Assembly: GCF_016863295.1 (NCBI RefSeq)
Contig: NZ_BOOP01000056.1
Location: forward strand, 1-54,703
Length of the DNA stretch: 54,703 bases
Direction: 5' to 3'
Origin: Planotetraspora phitsanulokensis
Lineage (GTDB): Bacteria; Actinomycetota; Actinomycetes; Streptosporangiales; Streptosporangiaceae
The notes below the pieces were generated by a model. That model worked only from the letters and a program-made list of their open reading frames with translations, was not told the origin of the DNA and made no database searches. Made by a program: the position numbers and the translations under genes. This document shows positions 33,883 to 41,806 of this stretch, in pieces (position 1 is the stretch's first letter; every line of letters begins with the position of its first letter).

Positions 33883-35529
33883 ATGGAGTCCCCCAAGCAC
33901 GCAGGCGACATCGCCGTCGCCGTTTCTCAGGCCTACGGCGTCGAGACGATGTTCACGTTGTCCGGCGGGCACGTCTTCCCCCTCTACGACGGGGCCGTGC
34001 ACGAAGACATGCGCATTCTCGACGTCCGCCATGAGCAGAGCGCGGTCTTCGCCGCCGAGGCGACCGCACGCCTGACGAGAAAGCCGGGTCTGGCGGTCCT
34101 CACCGCCGGCCCGGGCATCACCAACGGCGTCTCCGGGATTGCCACCGCCCACTTCAACGGGTCACCCGTGGTCGTGCTCGGCGGCCGGGCGCCGCGGTCC
34201 CGATGGGGATCGGGCGCGCTGCAGGAGATGGACCATCCCCCGCTGCTGGAGCCCATCACCAAGCTCGCCTTCACCGGATCGGGCGCGGACTCCGTCGGGC
34301 AGGACGTCGAGATGGCCTTCCGTACGGCCGTCGCCCCCCATCGAGGGCCGGTCTTCCTGGACTTCTACATGGACGACCTGTTCTCCCCCTCTGCCGAGCA
34401 CACCACCGAGACGCTGAGCCCGTCGCCTCTCGAACCCGACGAGGAGGCCCTGGCCCAGATCGCCCGGCTGATCTCCGAGGCCGAGCGGCCCGTGCTCGTG
34501 CTGGGCTCGGACGTCTGGATGGAACGGGCGGAGGAGGCCGCGCGCGACTTCGCCGAGGAGTACCGCCTCCCCGTGATCCCGAACGGCCAGGGCCGGGGCA
34601 TCCTGCCCGCCGGCCACGAACTGCTCGTCACGCGGGCACGCGGCACCGCCTTCGGGCAGGCGGACCTCGTGATCGTCGTCGGCACCCCGCTCGACTTCCG
34701 CCTCGGCTACGGCTGGTTCGGCGGCAAGGACGGCGCGCCGCTCGCCAAGGTCGTCCACATCGGCGACGCGCCCTCGCAGATCGCCACGCACACCGGCCTG
34801 TCCGGGTCGGCGGCGGGCGACCTGTCGGTGCTCTTCTGGGGCCTGTCCTCGGCATGCGGGGCCGCCGGGGTGAACCCCAAGGCCTACGCCCCGTGGCTGG
34901 CCAAGCTGGCCGAGACGGCCGCTGCGGCGATCGCGGCTGACCTCCCCCTGCTGGAGTCGGACTCCGACCCGATCCACCCCATGCGCGTCTACGGCGAGCT
35001 CGGCAAACTACTGGCCGACGACGCCGTGGTGATCGGCGACGGCGGCGACTTCGTGTCCTACGCGGGCAAGTACGTCGAGCCGCGCAAGGCCGGCAACTGG
35101 CTCGACCCGGGTCCGTACGGCTGCCTCGGGACCGGGCTCGGCTACTCCATCGCGGCCCGCATCGCACGGCCGTCCTCGCAGGTCGTGCTGCTCCTCGGAG
35201 ACGGCGCCGCCGGGTTCTCGCTGATGGACGTCGACACCCTGGTCAGGCACAAGCTGCCCGTCGTCATGATCTGCGGCAACAACGGCATGTGGGGCCTGGA
35301 GAAGCACCCGATGCAGATGTTGTACGGCTACGACGTGGCGGCCGAGCTTCAGCCGCAGACGCGATACGACCAGGTGGTCACCGCCCTCGGCGGCGCCGGC
35401 GAGCTGGTGACGTCCCCGGCGGATATCGCTCCGGCTCTGCGGCGGGCCTTCGACTCCGGCGTGCCGTACCTGGTGAACATCGCCACCGACCCCGAGGTCG
35501 CCTACCCGCGGAACACCACCGGGGTCTGA
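33883..35529 (+). CDS. Acetolactate synthase-like TPP-dependent enzyme
   Basis: A 548-residue thiamine diphosphate enzyme. The catalytic glutamate lies in DVRHEQSAVFAAEATARLT, and the TPP/Mg motif is GDGAAGFSLMDVDTLVRHKLPVVMICGNNG. It resembles the IlvB/IlvG-like proteins of actinobacteria whose true substrate is often a 2-hydroxyacyl-CoA or oxo acid, not pyruvate, so I avoid an ilv symbol. It is a stand-alone gene: the ATG lies 6 nt after TAGGTT with no ribosome binding site (leaderless). Its position between bioB and bsaP may be incidental. A hairpin follows. Confidence 0.78.
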   Translation: MESPKHAGDIAVAVSQAYGVETMFTLSGGHVFPLYDGAVHEDMRILDVRHEQSAVFAAEATARLTRKPGLAVLTAGPGITNGVSGIATAHFNGSPVVVLGGRAPRSRWGSGALQEMDHPPLLEPITKLAFTGSGADSVGQDVEMAFRTAVAPHRGPVFLDFYMDDLFSPSAEHTTETLSPSPLEPDEEALAQIARLISEAERPVLVLGSDVWMERAEEAARDFAEEYRLPVIPNGQGRGILPAGHELLVTRARGTAFGQADLVIVVGTPLDFRLGYGWFGGKDGAPLAKVVHIGDAPSQIATHTGLSGSAAGDLSVLFWGLSSACGAAGVNPKAYAPWLAKLAETAAAAIAADLPLLESDSDPIHPMRVYGELGKLLADDAVVIGDGGDFVSYAGKYVEPRKAGNWLDPGPYGCLGTGLGYSIAARIARPSSQVVLLLGDGAAGFSLMDVDTLVRHKLPVVMICGNNGMWGLEKHPMQMLYGYDVAAELQPQTRYDQVVTALGGAGELVTSPADIAPALRRAFDSGVPYLVNIATDPEVAYPRNTTGV

Positions 35530-35534
35530 CCGGG

Positions 35535-35574
35535 CGAGCCCCCGGCCCGCCGTCAGGTCAGGGCCGCGGGCTCG
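35535..35574. terminator. Bidirectional hairpin
   Basis: CGAGCCC-C-CGGCCC and GGGCCG-C-GGGCTCG pair over 13 bp with one C-C mismatch between the convergent TPP enzyme and bsaP-like genes. Confidence 0.55.
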
Positions 35575-35592
35575 TCGTCGCGGTGCGGCGGC

Positions 35593-35775
35593 TCAGCCCG
35601 CCGCGCTGCCGTGCTCGGAGCAGCGCGCCGACCAGCTCCGCGGGGTGACCTGCACCACCATGCGGCGGCGGCACCGCGGGCAGTAGCGCGGCGGCTCCAT
35701 GGTCCGGGCGGCGAGACAGGCGGCGTGATCACCGTCGGCGGCCGGTCCGCCGCAGTGATCGCAGAAGGGGTCCAC
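35593..35775 (-). CDS. bsaP: Probable biotin synthase auxiliary protein BsaP
   Basis: A 60-residue cysteine-rich protein. An N-terminal CDHCGG unit and a [16 protein letters not shown] segment are followed by [14 protein letters not shown] and a CSEHG end, six cysteines in all. The [22 protein letters not shown] pattern is what I remember of actinobacterial BsaP (Rv1590), a small iron-sulfur protein needed for BioB activity and usually encoded right after bioB. Here it is 1.8 kb away and on the opposite strand. GTG 35775 lies 7 nt after TAGGGT, hence leaderless. A zinc-ribbon of other function is the alternative. Confidence 0.6.
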   Translation of the reverse strand: MDPFCDHCGGPAADGDHAACLAARTMEPPRYCPRCRRRMVVQVTPRSWSARCSEHGSAAG

Positions 35776-35782
35776 GGTCTTC

Positions 35783-35806
35783 ACCCTAATCGGGCCCTAA
35801 TAGGCT
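35783..35806. promoter_or_regulatory. Back-to-back leaderless promoters
   Basis: TAGGGT on the minus strand (35788-35783) serves the gene starting at 35775, and TAGGCT on the plus strand (35801-35806) the gene starting at 35814, each with a 7-nt gap. Only 38 bp separate the two start codons, so the promoters overlap and polymerases would compete. Confidence 0.6.
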
Positions 35807-35813
35807 GGCACGT

Positions 35814-36191
35814 ATGACACTGGCTCCTGGCCTGCGTGCCGAGGTCCTCATCATGGTGGAGCGGTCGGACACCGCGATCCGGGTGGGCAGCGGCGACGTT
35901 CCGGTGCTGGGCACGCCCCGGCTTCTCTCGTTCGCCGAGAGCGCCACGGTGAAGGCGGTCCAGCACTACCTGGCGCCCGGCCAGACCTCGGTCGGCACCA
36001 AGGTCCAGCTGGAGCACATCGCGCCCAGCCCGGTCGGGATGCACGTGGAGATCGCCGCCGAGCTGGTCGAGGTGGACGGCAGACGGCTGGTCTTCTCGAT
36101 CATGGCCGTCGACAAGAGGGGCGTCCTGGTGGGCACCGGCAGGATCGAGCGGGTCGTCGTGGACCGCGAGAGGTTCCTCGCGCGTCTGTGA
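35814..36191 (+). CDS. FlK-like hotdog thioesterase
   Basis: A 125-residue single hotdog domain. The segment GQTSVGTKVQLEHIAPSPVGMHV matches the fluoroacetyl-CoA thioesterase family, whose catalytic Thr, Glu and His correspond to positions in LLSFAESA, SVGT and LEH. Actinobacterial members probably hydrolyse small acyl-CoAs; the substrate here is unknown. TAGGCT lies 7 nt before the ATG (leaderless). It is convergent with the biotinyl protein gene, with 7 bp between stops. Confidence 0.78.
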   Translation: MTLAPGLRAEVLIMVERSDTAIRVGSGDVPVLGTPRLLSFAESATVKAVQHYLAPGQTSVGTKVQLEHIAPSPVGMHVEIAAELVEVDGRRLVFSIMAVDKRGVLVGTGRIERVVVDRERFLARL

Positions 36192-36198
36192 AGCGCCG

Positions 36199-36411
36199 TC
36201 ACTCGATGACGGCGATCAGGTCGCCTCCCTGGATGACGTCCCCTTCGGCCACCTTCAGCTGGGCCACGACCCCGGACTCCTCGGCGAGCACCGGGATCTC
36301 CATCTTCATCGACTCCAGGATGACGAGCGTGTCGCCCTCCTCGACCCTGTCGCCCTCGGCGACGACGATCTTCCACACGTTCGCCACCATCTCGGCGCGC
36401 ACCTCAGCCAC
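36199..36411 (-). CDS. Stand-alone biotinylated domain protein (TB7.3-like)
   Basis: A 70-residue biotinyl domain with the biotin-accepting lysine in LESMKMEIPV and the end GDVIQGGDLIAVIE. Length and sequence closely follow M. tuberculosis TB7.3 (Rv3221c) as I recall it, a biotinylated protein of unknown role encoded beside sigH and pdtaS. Its GTG start overlaps by 8 bp the end of an 85-codon biotin carboxylase C-terminal fragment, and GGGGAG lies upstream. A biotin carboxylase or carboxyltransferase partner must act in trans if it has one. Confidence 0.9.
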   Translation of the reverse strand: MAEVRAEMVANVWKIVVAEGDRVEEGDTLVILESMKMEIPVLAEESGVVAQLKVAEGDVIQGGDLIAVIE

Positions 36412-36661
36412 GGGAACTCCCCTTCGTCGTGGTCAACCATCGGGCTTTCCTCAGCCGGGAAACCGGCCCGGTGTCGTAGTCCCCGCTCGCGAACTCGGGG
36501 TCGTCCAGGAGCTCGGCACAGAACGGCAGATTGTTCTTTGGCCCCTCGACCTTGAAGGCAGCGCAGGCCCTGGTGGCGGCCTCCGTGAGCGCCCCCACCG
36601 GCTCACGGGTTCCGGGGCCGACCAGGACTCCGGCCGACTCCATCAGGTTCCTGGCGATCAC
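36404..36661 (-). CDS. Biotin carboxylase C-terminal fragment
   Basis: An 85-residue ORF. Its core (AFKVEGPKNNLPFCAELL, then DDPEFASGDYDTG and VSRLR) looks like the extreme C-terminus of a biotin carboxylase; the ATP-grasp domain of about 400 residues is missing. It reads directly into the biotinyl-domain gene (8-bp overlap), as a full carboxylase would. The GTG at 36661 is preceded 7 nt upstream by TAGGGT, so the fragment could still be expressed from its own leaderless promoter. It is either a decay product of a BC-BCCP pair or a retained stand-alone module. Confidence 0.6.
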   Translation of the reverse strand: MIARNLMESAGVLVGPGTREPVGALTEAATRACAAFKVEGPKNNLPFCAELLDDPEFASGDYDTGPVSRLRKARWLTTTKGSSRG

Positions 36662-36734
36662 GCAGCCCACCCTATGGCGATTCCCAAGGCCGGCTCCCCG
36701 GCCGTTCCGACGGAACCCGACAGGCGGATCTGTA

Positions 36735-36757
36735 GGGTCGCCACAAAAGGCGATCCC
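36735..36757 (-). terminator. Terminator after the HD operon
   Basis: Read on the minus strand, GGG-A-TCGCC and GGCGA-CCC pair around a 6-nt loop 39 bp downstream of the HD gene stop. It separates the HD operon from the biotin carboxylase fragment. Confidence 0.45.
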
Positions 36758-36795
36758 TGAGCACGGCGCCGGACGGGCTCCGGTGAGATGTCCGG

Positions 36796-38070
36796 CTACA
36801 CGCGCGACATCGTGAGCCGATCGACCACCCGGGCCATCGCCTCCACCACCGCCGGGTCGTACTCGGTCCCGCCGTCGAGACGGAGCCGCTCCAGCGCCGC
36901 GGCGGCACGGTCCCGGTCCGTCGACGCGCCCACGAGGTCGTCGTACGCGTTGGCCGCCTTGATGATCCGGCTGGCCGCGGGCGGCGAGTCGGCGACCGGA
37001 TCGCACTGCCTCCGGACGATCTCGGCGACGGCGTGCAGCACGCCGGTCTTCCTGATCACCTCGGCGCCCAGCTCCGCGATGCGCCGGGCCTGCGCGGGAT
37101 CGGTCAGCACGGTGGCCCCACCCGGGATCGGATCGCGCAGGGAGAGCTGGCCGATGTCGTGCATGAGCGCGGCGTACTCCAGCTCGAGCAACTGCGGCTC
37201 GGCCATGCCGAGCTCCCGGCCGATGGCGATGGACAGCTGGCTGACCCGGCGCGAGTGGCCGGGCTCGACGTAACCGCCGACCTCGGTGACCCTGCTCAGC
37301 GCCCGGACGGTCTGCAGGTAGGTGGCCCTGATCCCGGCGTACTTGCGGAAGGCCACCTGTGTGACCAGCAGCGGCGCCGCGAAGGCGGGCAGCGCGGTCA
37401 GGTCCATGCTGTGGGAGGCGAGCGCGAGCAACATGCCGGACGCGGCCACCGCGGCGCCCAGCGGCGCCGCCATCCTGATCTCGTCCCGTACGGCCACGCC
37501 GAACACGGTCCTGACCTGCTCGGCGCGGAGCATCGCGGCGATCACCACGTCGACGGACAACATCACGGCGATGAGCAGGGCCATCACACCGAGGGCGGGC
37601 CACCAGTCCCCCGCCGCGGCGATCTCGTAGAGCGGATGCGCGACCGGGCGGTAGGCGAAGGCCAGCAGGGAGCCGGCGAGCAGCCGCCTGGCCATCGCGT
37701 CCAGCCGGGGCGGACGGCCGACGGCGACGTGCGGCAGGGCCCCGGCGATCATGCCGACCGACATCACGGCGACGACCTGCAACGCCGACTGGGTCGCCTC
37801 GCGGCCTCCCACGTCGAGCAGGAGCGCGTATCCGAGGGACGCGGCCGTGGAGACCGGCGCCACCTCGCGGTTGCCCGGCATGGTCAGCCGGGCGAGCTCT
37901 CCCGCGGCGATCAGCACACCGAACCCGATCGCCACCTGGGAGTCGACCAGCCCGGCCGCGGCGGTGTGGGAGATCCCGGCGACGGTCAGCATGCCGGCCG
38001 CGCAGATGAGCAGGAGCTGGCCGGAGTCGAGCCCCGGCGCTCGGGTCGCCGCCGTCCGCCGCTCGCTCAT
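36796..38070 (-). CDS. Membrane protein with HD domain (degenerate HD-GYP)
   Basis: A 424-residue protein with about seven hydrophobic segments (residues 17-240) and a C-terminal HD domain (GHSRRVSQLSIAIGRELGM, then ALMHDIGQLSLRDP with His304-Asp305). The HHE/GYP signature expected further on is absent; VRRQCDPV stands at that place. Cyclic di-GMP hydrolysis is therefore doubtful and a sensory or other phosphohydrolase role is possible. It overlaps the upstream true HD-GYP gene by ATGA (38067-38070), so the pair is co-translated and shares a similar membrane half. Confidence 0.8.
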   Translation of the reverse strand: MSERRTAATRAPGLDSGQLLLICAAGMLTVAGISHTAAAGLVDSQVAIGFGVLIAAGELARLTMPGNREVAPVSTAASLGYALLLDVGGREATQSALQVVAVMSVGMIAGALPHVAVGRPPRLDAMARRLLAGSLLAFAYRPVAHPLYEIAAAGDWWPALGVMALLIAVMLSVDVVIAAMLRAEQVRTVFGVAVRDEIRMAAPLGAAVAASGMLLALASHSMDLTALPAFAAPLLVTQVAFRKYAGIRATYLQTVRALSRVTEVGGYVEPGHSRRVSQLSIAIGRELGMAEPQLLELEYAALMHDIGQLSLRDPIPGGATVLTDPAQARRIAELGAEVIRKTGVLHAVAEIVRRQCDPVADSPPAASRIIKAANAYDDLVGASTDRDRAAAALERLRLDGGTEYDPAVVEAMARVVDRLTMSRV

Positions 38071-39419
38071 CTCTCGGACACCACCTGGATGGGCGTCGTC
38101 GGGTCGTCGTGGTCCTTGGCGGTCGTCTCGACCACGTCGTTGGACGGAGCCGGAGCGGTCTGCGGCGGATGCCAGCCGTCCCTGCTCAAGGCCTTGATGA
38201 AGGTGCTGACCATGATCGGGTCGAACTGCGTGCCCGCGTTCTTGAGCAACTCGCCCACCGCGACGTCGATCGGCTTCGCCTTTCTGTAGGCCCGGTCGGA
38301 GGTCATCGAGTCGAAGGCGTCCGCCACCGCGATGATCCGGGCGAACTCGGGGATCTCCAGCCCGGCCAGGCCCATCGGGTAGCCCTTCCCGTCGTGCCGC
38401 TCATGGTGGTGCATGATCCCGGCGAACGCCTCGTCCAGGAAGTCGATCCCCCGCACGATCTCCAGACCGCGCATGGGGTGCAACTGGATCGCGGCGTACT
38501 CCTCCTCGGTGAGGTCTCCGTCCTTCTGCAGGACCTTCGTCGGCACGCCCAGCTTGCCCACGTCGTGGAGCATCCCGGCGTAGCGGATGGCCTGGAGGCG
38601 CTCGGCGCCCATCCCGATCTCGTCGGCGATCATCCCGGAGGCGGCCGAGACCCGGGTGCAGTGGCCCCGCGTGTAGTAGTCCTTGGTCTCCACGGCCTGG
38701 CACAGCGCGGCGATCGTCGCGTCGTACGAGCGCTGCTCGGCGTGGTAGTGGCCCAGCGCCCAGCGGGCGACGAACAGGGGCAGCAGGACGAGCACGGTCG
38801 AGATCGACTCCACCGTGGCCCACAGCCCGGCGATCAGCAGGCCGAAGGTGGCGTACCCCACGTAGGACCCGAGGAACTGGACCGTGCCGCGCAGCGCGAC
38901 CTGGTGCTTGCCGACCCCCGCGACGAGCAGGAGGATCAGCGCGGTCAGAACGAAGTTGATGGCGACGAAGGCCGCGGTGGCCGCGCCGTACGGGACGAGG
39001 ATCCCGGGGAAGTCGGTGATCGCGGGCAGGCCCGGCACGCCGCCCGCGAGCTCGAACGCCCGGCCCGCCGCATACCCGCAGATCACGAATTGCGCGCCGT
39101 TGAACAGGCGCTTGACGACGGCGAGGCCGGGCCGCACGCTCAGCACGGCCATCAGCCCGACGAGCGCCGCGCCCTCAGGCCCGACGAGGACGACGGCCGC
39201 CAGGGCGGCGGAGTAGCTGACGGATACGGCGGCCTGCGGCACGTTGAGCAACGTCGGAACGGACTCGCAGACCAGGAACAGCAGCGCGAGGACGAGGAGC
39301 GTCGGCCAGTGGATGTCGTTCGTCCACTCCGGCGCGAGGATGCAGTGGGCGAGCAGGTAGACCGCGGCCCCGATGATCGCAACGAAATAGATCCTGGCAG
39401 GCCACGGTAGTTCCCGCAT
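38067..39419 (-). CDS. Membrane HD-GYP domain phosphohydrolase
   Basis: A 450-residue protein with several membrane helices (about 10-220) and a C-terminal HD-GYP domain. HCTRVSAASG, MLHDVGKLGVP (His285-Asp286), HHHERHDGKGYP and VADAFDSMTSDRAYR are all present. Such domains hydrolyse cyclic di-GMP or related dinucleotides at the membrane. It is the first gene of a two-gene unit with a degenerate copy downstream, suggesting an active/inactive pair. GAGGTGG precedes the ATG. A 35-codon membrane peptide gene lies 67 bp upstream in the same direction. Confidence 0.88.
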   Translation of the reverse strand: MRELPWPARIYFVAIIGAAVYLLAHCILAPEWTNDIHWPTLLVLALLFLVCESVPTLLNVPQAAVSVSYSAALAAVVLVGPEGAALVGLMAVLSVRPGLAVVKRLFNGAQFVICGYAAGRAFELAGGVPGLPAITDFPGILVPYGAATAAFVAINFVLTALILLLVAGVGKHQVALRGTVQFLGSYVGYATFGLLIAGLWATVESISTVLVLLPLFVARWALGHYHAEQRSYDATIAALCQAVETKDYYTRGHCTRVSAASGMIADEIGMGAERLQAIRYAGMLHDVGKLGVPTKVLQKDGDLTEEEYAAIQLHPMRGLEIVRGIDFLDEAFAGIMHHHERHDGKGYPMGLAGLEIPEFARIIAVADAFDSMTSDRAYRKAKPIDVAVGELLKNAGTQFDPIMVSTFIKALSRDGWHPPQTAPAPSNDVVETTAKDHDDPTTPIQVVSER

Positions 39420-39742
39420 GACGCCACCTCGGGTGAGAGAAGCCTAGGGATCAGACGAAGCAGGAAGTGGATCCACAGGCAGGAGCTACGTCCAGGAGAT
39501 CCCCGAACTCCCCGCGACGGTGCCGACGAGCACAACCACAGGGGTCAGCAGCGTCATTGCCGCCAGCAGCCGGACGATGGTCTTCCCAAGCATGGTGCCG
39601 CCTCCACATCGATTCGCCACTCAGGCTACAGAACGCGACACCTGCGATCGGGGATGTCGGGGCTTCGCGGCCAAAACGTAATCAAGCCATCACGCTGTGT
39701 TGAATTATCCCGATTTATCGCGCCCGAAAAGACCCGTATCGC
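39420..39742 (-). other. Spacer holding a small ORF and the HD operon promoter
   Basis: This 323-bp gap contains a 35-codon membrane peptide gene (39486-39593) and, before it, TAGCCT on the minus strand near 39626-39631, a possible -10. The end nearest the epimerase gene is AT-richer (39675-39730). No other gene seen. Confidence 0.4.
39486..39593 (-). CDS. Small membrane peptide, 35 residues
   Basis: An ATG at 39593 with GGAGG 7 nt upstream opens a 35-codon ORF. It has one hydrophobic helix (about residues 5-27, MLGKTIVRLLAAMTLLTPVV then VLVGTVAG) and a short SSGISWT tail. Two positive charges come before the helix, so the tail would face outward. It lies 67 bp upstream of the HD-GYP gene on the same strand and may be co-transcribed. 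A secretion-type signal with no cleavage site is less likely. No family recognised. Confidence 0.5.
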   Translation of the reverse strand: MLGKTIVRLLAAMTLLTPVVVLVGTVAGSSGISWT

Positions 39743-40654
39743 TCATGCACCCATGGCCCACGCGACCGTGGCCTTGAGCCCGGCGGCGAGGTCGAACGCC
39801 GGCCGCCACCCGAGACCCTCGAATGCCGGGGCCGGGTCGACGGCCATGGCCGGGAGATCTCCCAGCCGGGCGGGCTCGAAGTCGGGTTCGTCGGGGACTC
39901 CGGCAGCGGCGGCGACCAGGGTGTGCAACCGCCGGTCGGTCGTCTGCACGCCCGTCCCGAGATTGAACCGGCGGCCGTTCCCCTCAGGCCCGCATGCCCG
40001 GGCGAAGCCGTCCACCACGTCATCGACGAAGACGTAGTCACGGGTCTGGGATCCGTCGCCGTACACGACCGTGCGCCTGCCGGACAGCAGGGCGTCCGTG
40101 AAGATCGAGACGACGCCCGCCTCGCCCTCGGGCGACTGCCGCGGGCCGTACACGTTGGACAACACCAGCGTGGTGTACTCCAGGCCGTACAGCCCGGCGT
40201 AGGCGGACAGGTAGATCTCGCCGCTGAGCTTGGACGCGGCGTACGGCGAGCGTGGGTCGGTGGCCGCGCCCGCCGGGACGGGGATGATCGGGGGCCTGCC
40301 GTACACGGCGACGGACGAGGCGTAGACGACCTTGCGCGCGCCCGCGCGCCTGGCCGCCTCGATCACGTTGACGGTGCCCTCGACGTTCAGCCTGGCGTCG
40401 AGGACGGGATCGGCCACGCTCTTCCTGACGCTGATCTGCGCGGCCAGATGGCAGACGACCTCCGGCCGCAGAGTCTCGACCAGCGGGCCCACGGCGGGGT
40501 CGCGCACGTCCATCACGTCCAGGCGCGCCTCGGGATTCCGGTTGCGCCCGGACGACAGGTCGTCCAGGACCGTCACCTCGTGCCGGTCCCGCACCAGCCG
40601 ATCGACCAGGGTGGACCCGATGAAACCCGCTCCGCCCGTGACCAGTACCCGCAT
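39743..40654 (-). CDS. NAD-dependent epimerase/dehydratase
   Basis: A 303-residue extended short-chain dehydrogenase with VTGGAGFIGSTLVDRL, the SSVAVYG segment and catalytic YAASK. It resembles UDP-glucose 4-epimerase-like sugar-nucleotide enzymes; the substrate is not fixed. GGAGGG lies 9 nt before the ATG. It is 34 bp downstream of rsrA in the same direction, so it may be reached by sigma-R-driven transcription, although its promoter could lie in the gap. Confidence 0.85.
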   Translation of the reverse strand: MRVLVTGGAGFIGSTLVDRLVRDRHEVTVLDDLSSGRNRNPEARLDVMDVRDPAVGPLVETLRPEVVCHLAAQISVRKSVADPVLDARLNVEGTVNVIEAARRAGARKVVYASSVAVYGRPPIIPVPAGAATDPRSPYAASKLSGEIYLSAYAGLYGLEYTTLVLSNVYGPRQSPEGEAGVVSIFTDALLSGRRTVVYGDGSQTRDYVFVDDVVDGFARACGPEGNGRRFNLGTGVQTTDRRLHTLVAAAAGVPDEPDFEPARLGDLPAMAVDPAPAFEGLGWRPAFDLAAGLKATVAWAMGA

Positions 40655-40688
40655 ACCGCCGTCCCTCCCGAATCTCCGGGGAGAGATC

Positions 40689-40955
40689 CTAATCGGGGAG
40701 CTGGGCGCGCACCTGTTCGATCCGCGTCATGACCTTGGCGCGCAGATCGTCGGGCACGGGGTCGCACCCGCAGTGCTTCGCGACGAGCTGCTTGACCACC
40801 TTCTCCAGGCCGTACTCGTCGAGGCACGAGTGACACTCGTCGAGGTGCTGCCTGATGTCGGCGCAACCGTTCTCGTCCAGCTCGCCGTCGAGGTAGCTGT
40901 AGATCCGGTCGAGAACGTCACTACACGGGGTGTCGTGGTGGTTCCCGCAGCTCAT
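40689..40955 (-). CDS. rsrA: Mycothiol system anti-sigma-R factor RsrA
   Basis: An 88-residue zinc-binding anti-sigma factor with the HxxxCxxC motif HLDECHSC (residues about 37-44) and further cysteines (CSDVL, HCGCD). RsrA binds SigR under reducing conditions and releases it when its thiols are oxidised. The start overlaps sigR by ATGA (40952-40955), which keeps the pair in balance. Same gene order as sigR-rsrA of Streptomyces and sigH-rshA of mycobacteria. Confidence 0.95.
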   Translation of the reverse strand: MSCGNHHDTPCSDVLDRIYSYLDGELDENGCADIRQHLDECHSCLDEYGLEKVVKQLVAKHCGCDPVPDDLRAKVMTRIEQVRAQLPD

Positions 40956-41680
40956 CGCTCCTCCTGGCCAAGCAAATCGTCGTCGGCCCCGCTGCGGGAG
41001 TCCGACCGCGCGAGCCCGCGGTCACGTGCGTAGTCCTGCAGCAGCGTCCGCAGCTGGCGGCGGCCACGATGCAGGCGGGACATCACGGTGCCGATCGGCG
41101 TGCCCATGATGTCGGCGATTTCCTTGTACGGGAAGCCCTCGACGTCGGCCAGATAGACCGCGATCCGGAACTCCTCGGGAAGAGCCGCCAGCGCGTTCTT
41201 CACATCGCTGTCGGGCAGATGCTCGAGCGCCTCGATCTCGGCCGACTTGAGGCCGCTGGACGTGTGCGACTCGGCACGGGCGAGCTGCCAGTCCTCGATC
41301 TCCTCGGTTCCGGACTGCTTGGGCTCGCGCTGCTTCTTGCGATAACTGTTGATGAAGGTGTTGGTCAGGATGCGGTAGAGCCAGGCCTTGAGGTTCGTTC
41401 CCTCTTGGAACTGGTGGAAGGAGGCGAAAGCCTTGGCGAAGGTCTCCTGCAGGAGGTCTTCCGCATCCGCGGGATTACGGGTCATCCGGAGCGCGGCGGA
41501 GTAGAGCTGGTCGAGATACGGCATGACGTCGCGCTCGAACCGCTCACTGCGCTGCCCCAGAGTCTCCTCAGCTGTCTTGGAGACCGGACCCACCCCCTTC
41601 AGAACTCCGTACCCAGCCGAGAATACCGGCCGGGTCGCGGCGCTCCTGCTCGGGGCTTCCGGCAGCACCAACGTGTTCAT
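40952..41680 (-). CDS. sigR: RNA polymerase sigma factor SigR
   Basis: An ECF sigma factor for thiol-oxidative stress: region 2 [28 protein letters not shown]...[21 protein letters not shown] and region 4 [32 protein letters not shown]. Two starts are likely. The ATG at 41680 (242 residues) sits 7 nt after the -10 of a sigma-R-type promoter and gives an N-terminally extended form. The GTG at 41593 (213 residues) gives the common short form. Streptomyces makes just such a pair (sigma-R and the unstable sigma-R prime). It is coupled to rsrA downstream. Confidence 0.95.
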   Translation of the reverse strand: MNTLVLPEAPSRSAATRPVFSAGYGVLKGVGPVSKTAEETLGQRSERFERDVMPYLDQLYSAALRMTRNPADAEDLLQETFAKAFASFHQFQEGTNLKAWLYRILTNTFINSYRKKQREPKQSGTEEIEDWQLARAESHTSSGLKSAEIEALEHLPDSDVKNALAALPEEFRIAVYLADVEGFPYKEIADIMGTPIGTVMSRLHRGRRQLRTLLQDYARDRGLARSDSRSGADDDLLGQEER

Positions 41681-41681
41681 G

Positions 41682-41717
41682 CCCACCTGTAACAGGTGGG
41701 GCGTAGAGTCTGTTCCC
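41682..41717 (-). promoter_or_regulatory. sigR: Autoregulated sigma-R promoter with overlapping palindrome
   Basis: On the minus strand GGGAAC (41717-41712), an 18-bp spacer and GTTACA (41693-41688) match the SigR consensus GGGAAT-N18-GTT. The -10 is embedded in a perfect inverted repeat CCCACCTG-TAA-CAGGTGGG (41682-41700), which may form a hairpin or bind a second regulator. Confidence 0.75.
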
Positions 41718-41806
41718 GGTGCGGTTTGAGGTGATGAACGCCTCCGCAAGGGGAAATACATACGTACCGGCTGGTAGCCCGGAAATTCGACGTCCAGGAG
41801 CTGCTC

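Noticed and set aside
36199-36661. A complete two-subunit biotin carboxylase operon
   Set aside because: The upstream piece has only 85 codons and lacks the ATP-grasp domain; the region before it contains a terminator of the HD operon and no further carboxylase sequence.
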